This document shows, piece by piece, positions 1 to 8,244 of a DNA stretch of 64,000 nucleotides (its first letter is position 1; each line of letters opens with the position of its first letter). Under the pieces are notes generated by a model. It was not told where the DNA came from and searched no databases. It worked only from the letters and a program-made list of their open reading frames with translations. The translations under genes and the position numbers were made by a program. This stretch comes from Calditrichia bacterium (lineage in GTDB: Bacteria; Calditrichota; Calditrichia; RBG-13-44-9; J075), in NCBI GenBank assembly GCA_028284905.1, contig JANQQU010000060.1:1-64000 (forward strand), written 5' to 3'.

Positions 1-1176
1 AATTTGATCACATTGTCTCTTTATAATAATCAGCTAAGCAGAATGCCGGAGAGTATCGGTAATTTAACTAATTTGATCACATTGTCTCTTTATAGTAACC
101 AGTTAAGCAGAATGCCGGAGAGTATCGGTAATTTAACTAATCTGGTTAGATTGTCTCTTTCTAGTAACCAATCAAGCAGTGTGCCGGAGAGTATCGGCAA
201 TTTAACGAACCTTACAGAATTAAACCTTTCTAATAATCAGCTAAGCAGAATGCCGGAGAGTATCGGTAATTTAACGAACCTTACAGAATTAAACCTTTCT
301 AATAATCAGTTAAGCAGTGTGCCGGAAGCATTAGGCAATTTGACAAATCTCACGAAATTGCATCTTTCTAACAACCAGTTAAGCAGTATGCCGGAAGCAT
401 TAGGCAATTTGGCAAAACTCATGGAGTTGTTTCTTTCTAGTAACCAGTTAAGCAGTGTGTCGGAGAGTATCAGTAATTTAACTAACCTTACAGAATTAAA
501 CCTTTCTAGAAATCAGTTAAGCAGTTTGCCGGAAGCATTAGGCAATTTGACCAACCTCACGACATTAAATATTTCCAGGAACCAGTTAAGCAGTTTGCCG
601 GAAGCATTAGGCAATTTGACAAATCTCACGAAATTGTATCTTTCTAATAACCAGTTAAGCAGTGTGCCGGAAGCATTAGGCAATTTGGCAAAACTCATGA
701 CATTGTATCTTTCTAGTAACCAGTTAAGTAGTGTACCAGATAGTATCGGCAATTTGACCAGCCTGAACACATTGCATCTCTCTAATACCCAGCTAATCAG
801 TATTCCGGAGAGTATTTGCAATTTGAAGAACCTGACTCAACTGTATCTTTCTAGTAACCAGTTAAGTAGTGTACCAGATAGTATCGGCAATTTGACCAAC
901 CTGAACACATTGCATCTCTCTTCCAATCAGTTAAGCAGTGTGCCGGAGATCATCGGTAATTTGACAAACCTTGTGACATTACATCTTTCTAATAATCAGT
1001 TAAGTAGCATGCCGGAGAGTATCGGCAATTTGACAAACCTGGCAACATTGAATCTTTCTAACAACCAGTTAAACAGTGTGCCGGAGATCATCGGCAATTT
1101 GACCAACCTGAACACATTGCATCTTTATAGTAATAAGTTAAGCAATGTACCAGAGGGTATCGGCAAATTGGAACAT
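1..1176 (+). repeat. 17 tandem 69-bp LRR-coding units
   Basis: The LRR part of the ROCO gene is a tandem array of 69-bp units. Many units are nearly identical at the DNA level: stretches such as 'ccagttaagcagtgtgccgg' and 'ggcaatttgac' recur almost unchanged. Units containing EALGNLAKL (6th and 10th) appear to be duplicated blocks. The pattern implies recent unit duplication or exchange. Confidence 0.9.
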
Positions 1177-2898
1177 ACCTGCCGATTGGAAATTCAAGGT
1201 AATCCCCTAAAACATCCTCCTCTCGAAATTGCGAATGATGGCATCAATGCAATAAGAAATTATTTTAAAGCTAGTGAAGCAGGTATCGAGACACTTGTGG
1301 AAACAAGGATTCTCATTGTTGGGGAAGGAGCGGCTGGAAAAACTTCTTTGGCAAAACAATTTCTTGGAAAGGCTTTTAATGAAAAAGAATCACAGACTCA
1401 TGGTATTAATATTTGGCGCTGGGAACTTAACCTGGATGGTGTTCCAAATTTTAAACAACTAACCGTTCGCATGTGGGATTTTGGTGGGCAGGAAATCATG
1501 CACTCTACTCATCAATTTTTCCTCAGCAAACGCTCACTTTATATTCTGGTCGTAGATAGTCGTAGAGATGAAAAAACCGAATACTGGTTAAAACATATCG
1601 TAAGCTTTGGTGGGAACTCTCCTATTCTGGTTGTAATAAACAAATATGATCAGCACCCTGGTTTTGATCTTGACCGAAAATACTTACAAAAGAAATATCC
1701 AAGAATTATTGACTTTGTTAACACTTCATGTGCGACTGGTCATGGCATTGAAGAACTTAAGGATAAGGTTAAAGAAGAACTTGTCAAAACACCTTTGTTT
1801 GGCACCGTATGGCCGAGTAGATGGTATAGTGTGAAAGCCCATCTTGATGAATTGGAACAGCCATATATCAATCATAGTGACTATCAAGAGCTCTGCCGCG
1901 ATCAAGGAATCGAGGATAAAGGGATACAGGATACCCTTCTGGATTTCCTAAACGACTTAGGGGTAATTCTTTATTTTCGGGAGTTCGCTTTGAGCGGTAC
2001 ACCGGTACTGGAGCCGAGTTGGGCAACTCGTGGGGTATATAAATTAATCAATGCTAAACAACTTGCATTTAACAAGGGCGAAATTACTTTGGAAACCGCA
2101 GCAGATATCCTCAGTCAAGACGATGACAGCGGATCTGCCTATCCCCGAGAAAAATATGGATACATTGTGCGTTTAATGCGCAAGTTCGAACTCTGTTATG
2201 ACCTCCCAGGTGACCGCATTCTTATACCAGATCTCCTCCCGGTTGGCGAACCCGATTTTGATTTTGATGATGAAAGCGCTTTACGTTTTGTGGTAGAATA
2301 TGACTTCTTCCCGCTTTCCATTATACCGCGATTTATTGTGAAAATGCACCGGGATATTTGCAAGCAAACAGTATGGCGCAGCGGCGTGCTGTTGGAGGAC
2401 AATGGTTCCTTTCAAACTCGTGCTCTGATTCGAGCCGACAATGAAGACAAAAAGATACATTTGTATGTAACCGGAAAAGACCGCCGGGGATATTTGTCAA
2501 TTCTGCGGTATTATCTTAATGAAATTCATTCTGGCTTTGAAAAACTAGAATACCAGGAACGGGTGCCTCTTCCGGATAATCCGAAGATATCCATTGGCTA
2601 CGAGGATCTTCTGCTACGCATCGAGGATGGCGAAAAAAGCTTTCGCCCGGAAGGTGCGAAAAAGAAATATGATTTATTGGAGCTCTATGGCACTATTAAC
2701 GCTGCAACCACTGCAGAGGCATATTTGGCGGAGCTGAAAACTATCCTCATGAAAGTGGAAGCAGACATTCAAAACAAGGAAGATCTTGCTGAGCATGTAA
2801 ATAAGATCGTTAGGATAAAACCGAAAGTGTTCGGGGTTGAGATTGATGTAAATGAGCTTGTCGAAAGATTAGCGGGCTGGTGGCAGAGTCGACAATAA
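1..2898 (+). CDS. LRR-Roc-COR (ROCO family) GTPase, 5' end outside window
   Basis: The reading frame is open from the first base, so the N-terminus is missing. About 965 residues are visible. Residues 1-390 are 17 leucine-rich repeats of 23 residues (pattern LxxLxLSxNQLSSxPExxGNLTN) plus a divergent capping repeat. A Roc GTPase follows: P-loop GEGAAGKTS near residue 440, switch motif WDFGGQE near 491, and NKYD base-recognition motif near 546. The remaining ~350 residues match a COR-type dimerisation region in position and length. Roco proteins are GTPases that act through COR dimers, and the LRR usually senses a ligand. The gene lies 30 bp upstream of an integrase in the same direction, so it is probably cargo of an integrated element. 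It looks more AT-rich than the genes to its right. No kinase or protease domain follows COR, so the output is unknown. Confidence 0.93.
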   Translation, partial: NLITLSLYNNQLSRMPESIGNLTNLITLSLYSNQLSRMPESIGNLTNLVRLSLSSNQSSSVPESIGNLTNLTELNLSNNQLSRMPESIGNLTNLTELNLSNNQLSSVPEALGNLTNLTKLHLSNNQLSSMPEALGNLAKLMELFLSSNQLSSVSESISNLTNLTELNLSRNQLSSLPEALGNLTNLTTLNISRNQLSSLPEALGNLTNLTKLYLSNNQLSSVPEALGNLAKLMTLYLSSNQLSSVPDSIGNLTSLNTLHLSNTQLISIPESICNLKNLTQLYLSSNQLSSVPDSIGNLTNLNTLHLSSNQLSSVPEIIGNLTNLVTLHLSNNQLSSMPESIGNLTNLATLNLSNNQLNSVPEIIGNLTNLNTLHLYSNKLSNVPEGIGKLEHTCRLEIQGNPLKHPPLEIANDGINAIRNYFKASEAGIETLVETRILIVGEGAAGKTSLAKQFLGKAFNEKESQTHGINIWRWELNLDGVPNFKQLTVRMWDFGGQEIMHSTHQFFLSKRSLYILVVDSRRDEKTEYWLKHIVSFGGNSPILVVINKYDQHPGFDLDRKYLQKKYPRIIDFVNTSCATGHGIEELKDKVKEELVKTPLFGTVWPSRWYSVKAHLDELEQPYINHSDYQELCRDQGIEDKGIQDTLLDFLNDLGVILYFREFALSGTPVLEPSWATRGVYKLINAKQLAFNKGEITLETAADILSQDDDSGSAYPREKYGYIVRLMRKFELCYDLPGDRILIPDLLPVGEPDFDFDDESALRFVVEYDFFPLSIIPRFIVKMHRDICKQTVWRSGVLLEDNGSFQTRALIRADNEDKKIHLYVTGKDRRGYLSILRYYLNEIHSGFEKLEYQERVPLPDNPKISIGYEDLLLRIEDGEKSFRPEGAKKKYDLLELYGTINAATTAEAYLAELKTILMKVEADIQNKEDLAEHVNKIVRIKPKVFGVEIDVNELVERLAGWWQSRQ

Positions 2899-2928
2899 GG
2901 CTAAAACTTAATCTTTTGGGGGAAAGAG

Positions 2929-4113
2929 ATGCAGGAAGTTATTATCACCTACGTCGGGCTGCGCCAGGCGGATCAGAAACGGCGCAATCCCTGCCTGGTT
3001 TACCATCTCAGCAACGAAAGCCGTAAATACGTTACAATTGCCTGCTCCAATGCTACTGCACAGGATATACTCCGCACCAAACGGGATGAGATTGCCAAAG
3101 GCAAAAATCGTCCGGAGCTGCACATTCCCGGCTATGGCCAATATCGGGAAACATTGTTGGCGTTTTGCGAGCGCTATCTTTCTACCTTGACAGAGCGAAT
3201 TGGGGATCCGCTCGACCCTATTTCTCCAAAGACCTACCGGATCCGTGAGCAGAGTCTGAAAAAGTTCTATAAATTTCTCGGCAACAAGGAAGTAGCCAGG
3301 GTTGGTAAAAAGGAAGTTTTCGCCTTCAAAAAGCACCTTGCAAAAACACACTCAACCGGTTCAATCAACACTTATATCCGTCACTGCTCGGCTGCTTTCA
3401 GCTTTCTGGTTGAAGATGAGAACAACAACATTACCCGCAACCCATTCCTGGGACAGCAAGTGCCCGGCCCCTCCGGGAAATTCGCCGGCGCCCGATACTA
3501 CACGGATGAAGAGCAACGACGGATAGATCAGCACCTTGCCGCCTGGCCGGTCTCCTGGCATTACTTCTCTGTAATGTTTTCCCTGCTAAGTGGTGCGCGG
3601 GTTGGAGGAGTGCTTAATGCCAATCATAAGCGGATGTATCAGGATGGCGGCATCTGGATGATCGAGATTCAGGAAAAAGGCAGCAAAACCCGCGATGTGC
3701 CGATTCCCCAGTATCTAATGGGCATGATTGAACAACGCATCGAAAAAATGCACTCACCAGAGCTACCGGACATAATCGGTAAAGTGATAAGCAACCGGGA
3801 CATTGCCCCCTACCTGCAGCGTGCAGCGGAGGGATTCCTGGTTTGGGAGGTCATGAGCGAGGAGAATGGCGACAGCGTCACCCGCATGTTTGCTCGCCAC
3901 TTAAAACGCTTGCATCTGCATGGCTCCTTTCATTGGTTGCGCCACAGCTATGCCAAGAACTACCTCGACGCCGGCGGGGACATGGCCACCCTTTCCGAAT
4001 TGCTTGGCCATTCCGATATTCGGATCACCTACAAACATTACGGGCACATTACCAATCGCCGGAAAATTATTGGCATCAACGACAAGGTGTATCGCCCAAT
4101 GGGATCGGATTAG
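2929..4113 (+). CDS. tyrosine recombinase / phage-type integrase
   Basis: A 394-residue site-specific recombinase. The N-terminal half (about 60-165) is a core-binding (SAM-like) domain. The catalytic domain carries Arg224 (GARVGG), His335-x-x-Arg338 (HWLRH), His361 in LLGH and Tyr371 in the HYGH context, which completes the R-H-R-H-Y set. The start ATG follows a good ribosome-binding site (ggggaaagag, 2917-2926). It lies 30 bp after the ROCO gene and about 140 bp before a truncated tRNA-Thr 3' end in the same orientation, which is the usual arrangement for an integrase next to its attachment site. It probably catalyses integration and excision of the element that extends leftwards out of the window. 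No excisionase is visible. Confidence 0.92.
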   Translation: MQEVIITYVGLRQADQKRRNPCLVYHLSNESRKYVTIACSNATAQDILRTKRDEIAKGKNRPELHIPGYGQYRETLLAFCERYLSTLTERIGDPLDPISPKTYRIREQSLKKFYKFLGNKEVARVGKKEVFAFKKHLAKTHSTGSINTYIRHCSAAFSFLVEDENNNITRNPFLGQQVPGPSGKFAGARYYTDEEQRRIDQHLAAWPVSWHYFSVMFSLLSGARVGGVLNANHKRMYQDGGIWMIEIQEKGSKTRDVPIPQYLMGMIEQRIEKMHSPELPDIIGKVISNRDIAPYLQRAAEGFLVWEVMSEENGDSVTRMFARHLKRLHLHGSFHWLRHSYAKNYLDAGGDMATLSELLGHSDIRITYKHYGHITNRRKIIGINDKVYRPMGSD

Positions 4114-4132
4114 AATTACATGAGAGGTAGTG

Positions 4133-4153
4133 CAGATCACTTCGGCTGATCTG
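4133..4153. other. perfect 7-bp stem hairpin downstream of the integrase
   Basis: CAGATCA and TGATCTG are perfectly complementary around a 7-base loop, 20 bp after the integrase stop codon. There is no T-run, so it is not a standard terminator. It could be an accessory recombinase site or a weak terminator. Confidence 0.45.
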
Positions 4154-4252
4154 TATTGCTCCAGGCATAGAAATTCAGTCAAATAGCAGTCAAAGAGATT
4201 TTTTGCATGATCAACCCTTTGTTTGCAGGCTTTCAGGCACATGATTGCTTTT

Positions 4253-4297
4253 CTCGTAATGATCAGGTCAGCGGTTCGATTCCGCTCAGTGGCTCCA
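4253..4297 (+). other. attachment site: 3' fragment of a tRNA-Thr(CGU) gene
   Basis: The sequence from the anticodon loop (ctCGTaa) through the 3' anticodon stem, variable loop (aggtc), T-arm (AGCGG-TTCGATT-CCGCT), acceptor strand (cagtggc), discriminator T and CCA is tRNA-like and complete. The sequence upstream of the anticodon loop does not pair to form the D-arm or the 5' acceptor. This is the footprint left at the distal end of an element that integrated into the 3' half of a tRNA gene. With the fragment on the + strand, the intact tRNA copy should lie to the left, beyond the window, and bases 1 to ~4250 belong to the element. Confidence 0.82.
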
Positions 4298-4301
4298 CAG
4301 G

Positions 4302-4345
4302 AAAGCCCTTACTCTATTACTAGAATAAGGGCTTTTTCTTTTTTT
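4302..4345 (+). terminator. rho-independent terminator behind the tRNA fragment
   Basis: AAAGCCCTTA pairs with TAAGGGCTTT (10-bp stem, 14-base loop) and runs into a T-rich tail (cttttttttt-like, ending near 4345). It directly follows the CCA end, so it is probably the original terminator of the tRNA-Thr gene, left on the chromosomal side of the junction. Confidence 0.8.
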
Positions 4346-4385
4346 ATGAACGACTAGCTAATTGAACCAAACAAAAACGTTCGGA

Positions 4386-6221
4386 TTATTCTGCCAATTC
4401 TACGACAACATCATTTTCAACAGGCTTCAACACCCGGCCGGGAAATACAATCGGCGGAAGCGGGAAGAGCACCAAAGGCGCACGCTTCGCAATCGCAGGC
4501 TTCAATTGCTGGCCGGATGAAACGCGATTGACCTTGATCGGGGCAAACAGCTCGCTGCCTTCCGCAGTAAATCCACGGGCATAGATTTCGTAAAATCCGT
4601 TTTGGTCTTTGTCATCTTCCCAAACGACCACAAAATCCCGGCCGCGACCAATCGCGACTTTTGGTTTTAATTGCTGACCGGAGGCGACGGTATTCACGGT
4701 AAAGTCGGAGAAGCGCTCCGCACCACTGGCGCTGAATCCACGAGCATAAATCTGATAGTAGCCATTGCCATCTTTATCATCCTGCCAGACAACGACAAAA
4801 CTGCCATCCGAGGCCACGGCGATATCCGGTTTCAACTGCTGGCCAGCGGCCACTGAATTCACCGTAAAATCGGCGAAACGTTCAGTGCCATTGGCATTGA
4901 ATCCACGAGCATAAATCTGATAGTAACCATTGTTGTCTTTATCATCTTCCCAGACGACCACAAAGTTGCCATTGGCCGCCATACCGACTTGCGGCTTCAA
5001 CTGTTGGCCGGATCCTGCTGAGTTTACGGTAATATCTGAAAACAGCTCGGATCCATCGGCATTAAATCCGCGGGCGTAGATCTGGTAGTAACCATTGCCA
5101 TCTTTGTCATCTTCCCAAACCACCACAAAACTACCGTTGGCCGCCATAGCAATTTGCGGTTTCAGCTGCTGACCAGCAGCAACGGAGTTGATAGTAAAGT
5201 CGGAAAAACGCTCGGAACCATCAGCATTAAATCCGCGGGCATAGATCTGATAGTAGCCGTTACGATCTTTGTCATCTTCCCAAACAACAACGAAATTCCC
5301 AAATGGGGAAATGGCGATTTGCGGTTTTAATTGCTGTCCGGCAGCGGCGGAATTGACGGTAAAGTCGGAAAAACGCTCGGTGCCATCGGCGTTAAATCCG
5401 CGGGCATAGATCTGGTAGTAGCCGTTACGATCCTTATCATCTTCCCAAACGACCACAGTACCGCCAAAAATGTCTAGACCAATCTGCGGTTTGAACTGCT
5501 GGCCCGCAGCAACGCTGTTTACAGTGATGTCACCACTGCAGCGCCGCCCGGTGCGATTAAAACTGGCCATTTTAATTTGGTAGAAATTGTTGCGGTCTTT
5601 GTCGTCTTCCCAGACGATGGCAAAATCCGAGTTGCCATATAGCTGGCAAATACCCCAGACGTCCCCACCACTCAGTTTGTCCCGCTGGCCAATACTGACT
5701 CCGGCAGGTGGTGTAATAGTATCGATTGCAGCATTCTTCGCAAATGCCCGACGTGGATAATGCATAATTGAGCCATAATCATATTCGCCCAGCATCAGAC
5801 CGCTTTCACGAATATCAAAATTATGCTCCTTGCCTTCCTGAATATTGTCTGTGTTAACGGTGATGAAATCATCGCGATCGGGGCGTTGCTGCTCGTGGTA
5901 AAGCCCGGCGGCATGACCGATTTCGTGAATAACGCTGCCGGTGTCAAAGCTGCTGCTGGCGACATCACAACGTACCTCCTGACGACCGCCGAGGCGACCG
6001 ACAAAAGAACTGCAGGATGCACTGGCGGCAACGAAGACGACATAGTCCGTTTCCGCCACTCTTGGCACTAATGTCATTACAGTGTAAGTATTCCAGTGGG
6101 CGATGGCCTTCAAGATGCTGTTATGATCATCCGATCCCGGGGGGAACGCACTCTCATCAATCTCATAAGGCATCCGGCCATCCGGCCAGCGCCTGGTGGT
6201 GCTGTCAATTGCGAATCCCAT
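4386..6221 (-). CDS. astacin-type zinc metalloprotease with seven 55-residue repeats
   Basis: 611 residues. The N-terminal ~195 residues form an M12A astacin catalytic domain: zinc motif HEIGHAAGLYHE (His99, Glu100, His103, His109) and the Met-turn SIMHY (Met153, Tyr155). Residues ~200-584 are seven consecutive 55-residue repeats (core VVVWEDDKDxNGYYQIYARGF...GQQLKP), which suggest a seven-bladed beta-propeller. The tail is proline-rich. The start ATG follows AAGGAG with a 7-base spacer. No signal peptide or propeptide is visible although astacins are normally secreted, so it may leave the cell by a leaderless route or act inside. It stands alone on the minus strand next to the tRNA junction. 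Confidence 0.9.
   Translation of the reverse strand: MGFAIDSTTRRWPDGRMPYEIDESAFPPGSDDHNSILKAIAHWNTYTVMTLVPRVAETDYVVFVAASASCSSFVGRLGGRQEVRCDVASSSFDTGSVIHEIGHAAGLYHEQQRPDRDDFITVNTDNIQEGKEHNFDIRESGLMLGEYDYGSIMHYPRRAFAKNAAIDTITPPAGVSIGQRDKLSGGDVWGICQLYGNSDFAIVWEDDKDRNNFYQIKMASFNRTGRRCSGDITVNSVAAGQQFKPQIGLDIFGGTVVVWEDDKDRNGYYQIYARGFNADGTERFSDFTVNSAAAGQQLKPQIAISPFGNFVVVWEDDKDRNGYYQIYARGFNADGSERFSDFTINSVAAGQQLKPQIAMAANGSFVVVWEDDKDGNGYYQIYARGFNADGSELFSDITVNSAGSGQQLKPQVGMAANGNFVVVWEDDKDNNGYYQIYARGFNANGTERFADFTVNSVAAGQQLKPDIAVASDGSFVVVWQDDKDGNGYYQIYARGFSASGAERFSDFTVNTVASGQQLKPKVAIGRGRDFVVVWEDDKDQNGFYEIYARGFTAEGSELFAPIKVNRVSSGQQLKPAIAKRAPLVLFPLPPIVFPGRVLKPVENDVVVELAE
4470..5624 (-). repeat. seven tandem 165-bp units in the astacin gene
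   Basis: Seven in-frame units of 55 codons. Units 2-6 are highly alike in DNA (for example the shared 'catagatctg' and 'tagtagccgtt' blocks), which indicates recent internal amplification. The first and last units have diverged most, as expected at array ends. Confidence 0.85.
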
Positions 6222-6401
6222 GATTCGACTCCTTTCTGAACAGGTTGATAAAAAACATTCGACTTCCGCTTTAGAAGAGCGAAAAAATGTTTTTTATTCT
6301 CATTAAGTTTTTCAGAAAGTGATTTTAATGATATTGGCTGGAGGAAATAACCGGGGCCCTGCCAACAGCCCCGGTCCAGTAAATCTTGTTACTAGTCGCT
6401 G

Positions 6402-6434
6402 GTTGCTGGTTTGTCTTTACCAATAACCAGCAAC
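6402..6434. repeat. intergenic palindrome of tandem GCTGGTT units
   Basis: GTTGCTGGTT (6402-6411) pairs with AACCAGCAAC (6425-6434) around a 13-base loop. The left arm contains a short tandem repeat (GCTGGTTGCTGGTT). It lies between the astacin gene start and the end of the next minus-strand gene and may act as a transcript-end structure. It belongs to the class of repeat-built palindromes seen elsewhere in this window. Confidence 0.55.
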
Positions 6435-6478
6435 TTTAAATTCAGAGAACTTATTTGACAGTCTGGTAAACGCTACCC

Positions 6479-6829
6479 TTACTGCAAAATTTTCATTCGC
6501 TTACCGATAAATTCATTGCCGTGCATATGGCCAAACAGTTCGACAACTTTCGCATTGATCAACGCTTCACTCGCCGGAATTTCCAGGCCAACCCTTGCCA
6601 AAGCATTGCTTCTATCCCGGATGTAAAAGGAGATAATCTGACCCTGCTGGTTTCTGGCAAACCCCTTTTCGCTGGCGACCAGGAAGATGGCACTCTGATT
6701 AATCTCTCCACTCGCCCGAACAGTACCGAAAGAACCAAGTTTGTTACTCGGCATTAAGAGTAAAGCAAGAAAAAGAACAAGTACAGTAAAGACAGGAATA
6801 AGCACTTTCGCTTTTTTGCTGAGTTTCAT
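6479..6829 (-). CDS. small signal-anchored hypothetical protein
   Basis: 116 residues. A basic N-terminus (MKLSKKAK) precedes a ~20-residue hydrophobic stretch (about 9-27), so the protein is either exported or anchored in the inner membrane with its C-terminus outside. The rest is a soluble alpha/beta-looking domain with no motif I recognise. The ribosome-binding site is weak. It is a monocistronic-looking minus-strand gene about 240 bp from the divergent gene at 7072. Function unknown. Confidence 0.6.
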   Translation of the reverse strand: MKLSKKAKVLIPVFTVLVLFLALLLMPSNKLGSFGTVRASGEINQSAIFLVASEKGFARNQQGQIISFYIRDRSNALARVGLEIPASEALINAKVVELFGHMHGNEFIGKRMKILQ

Positions 6830-7071
6830 TTCGCGCTCTTTGTTTTATTATTCAACATACATCCAGCAATTTCTACAGAAAAACAGCAGACTTCTCTCTT
6901 TTTGACTGTTTTCTGATTCGATTATAAAAAGACTCTCTGTAATAAAAAAGTAAAATTTTATACGCCTGTGAAGCAAAAACCTTGTTCCGAATTCCGGAAA
7001 ATATTGTTATTTTTCAGGGTGACTTTCCCAATGAATTTTAGAATTTCTTTTTTACTATTTGGAGGTGTCTT

Positions 7072-7752
7072 ATGCAAAAGAAAGATACTCAAGACCTCGC
7101 TTTAAAGGATGTCCTCACCGCTTCCCGCTTGATGGTTTCTCATCTTACCCTGCGGCGCATTATCGGCATTATGGGATTTGTCCTCCCCCCTGCCCTGGTG
7201 CTGGGCTGCTTGCTTTTCGGCGATTGCCCGGGCATTCTGGAGACGCTCAGCGATTATTATGAAACGATCATGCGCGATATTTTTGTCGGCATCCTCTTCA
7301 CCATGGCGTTGTTCTTTTTTTCCTACCGCGGCTACGACAAGCGGGACGATCGCGCCGGGGATCTTGCCTGTCTTTTCGCTCTCGGCGTAGCGCTCTGCCC
7401 GACCAATAGTGATATTTGGCTGGTTGCCGTCCTCCACTATGTTTCCGCGGTGCTGCTCTTTGGCACCCTCGCCTATTTTTCCATTCGTTTGTTTACCGAG
7501 ACAGGTAACCCGGCGACAATGACAGCGGAGAAACATCAGCGAAACCGGATTTACCGCTGGTGCGGCTATACCATTATTTTCTGCATGCTCTCCGTCGGCA
7601 TCTGCACCTTCTTTCTACCAAAGGAGCACTGGATCGCCAGCCTGATGCCGGTATTTTGGCTGGAGTGGCTAATGCTCTGGGCCTTTGGTTACTCCTGGCT
7701 GGTAAAAGGCAACACCTACTGGAAGGATGTCGTTCCTGAGAATACCAAATAG
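7072..7752 (+). CDS. multi-pass membrane protein, DUF998-like
   Basis: 226 residues with about six hydrophobic segments. The sequence around residues 60-110 (SDYYETIMRDIFVG, FSYRGYDKRDD, LFALGVALCPT) resembles a conserved bacterial membrane-protein family close to DUF998, with polar D, Y and R residues between helices 2 and 4. No enzymatic activity can be assigned. The ATG at 7072 follows a strong GGAGGTG at 7061-7067. A second small membrane protein gene follows about 100 bp downstream on the same strand. Confidence 0.75.
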   Translation: MQKKDTQDLALKDVLTASRLMVSHLTLRRIIGIMGFVLPPALVLGCLLFGDCPGILETLSDYYETIMRDIFVGILFTMALFFFSYRGYDKRDDRAGDLACLFALGVALCPTNSDIWLVAVLHYVSAVLLFGTLAYFSIRLFTETGNPATMTAEKHQRNRIYRWCGYTIIFCMLSVGICTFFLPKEHWIASLMPVFWLEWLMLWAFGYSWLVKGNTYWKDVVPENTK

Positions 7753-7757
7753 CTCCC

Positions 7758-7795
7758 GAAAAGAATTCAAAGATGCTACTTTGCGATTCCTTTTC
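7758..7795. terminator. imperfect hairpin after the membrane protein gene
   Basis: GAAAAG-AAT-CAAAG pairs with CTTTG-ATT-CTTTTC (with small bulges) 5 bp after the stop codon at 7752. There is no clear T-run downstream, so it would be a weak terminator or a 3'-end stabilising stem. Confidence 0.35.
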
Positions 7796-7850
7796 AAGGT
7801 ATATTGAATTAGTTAGATAATGATATTTGGTATACGGAAAGGAGCGATTC

Positions 7851-8240
7851 ATGAACGCCTGGATGCTTATAATGGTTATCACTGGTGTGCTACTGTTGGT
7901 ATTAGCCTTCTTTGGTTTTAAACAGTCGAAAAAGATGGCGGCTATTCGCGAGAAGCACCCTGGTTATCCGAAAGGCCACTGGCAGGAAAAAGGCATGGGA
8001 GTTGGCGTCGCTATCGGTACCGGCATTGGCGTCGCAATGGGCAAAATCGCCATTGGTGTTGCGATTGGCGTGGCCATCGGTGCGGCTATCGGTGCAGCCT
8101 GGGAAAAGAAACATAAAGATGAAATCCGCCCTATTACCGATGAAGAACGCGCAATCAAAAAAGAGTCCATGATCTACACCATTGCAATTCTTTTCGTGGG
8201 TTTTCTGGCATTTTTTCTAACCTACTTTTTGAATCGCTAA
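7851..8240 (+). CDS. small glycine-zipper membrane protein
   Basis: 129 residues from the ATG at 7851, which is preceded by AAGGAG (7839-7844) at good spacing; an upstream in-frame TTG at 7827 lacks a site. One hydrophobic helix is near the N-terminus (residues 4-22), one is at the C-terminus (about 108-126), and a central glycine-zipper stretch (repeated GVAIG / GAAIG, about residues 48-84) lies between them. Glycine zippers pack membrane helices and are found in pore-forming or oligomeric membrane proteins. No known family assigned. It may be co-transcribed with the membrane protein gene upstream. Confidence 0.65.
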   Translation: MNAWMLIMVITGVLLLVLAFFGFKQSKKMAAIREKHPGYPKGHWQEKGMGVGVAIGTGIGVAMGKIAIGVAIGVAIGAAIGAAWEKKHKDEIRPITDEERAIKKESMIYTIAILFVGFLAFFLTYFLNR

Positions 8241-8244
8241 TCGC

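Noticed and set aside
4114-4252. Complete tRNA gene ending at 4297
   Set aside because: No D-arm or 5' acceptor strand pairs with the 3' part; only the sequence from the anticodon loop onward is tRNA-like.
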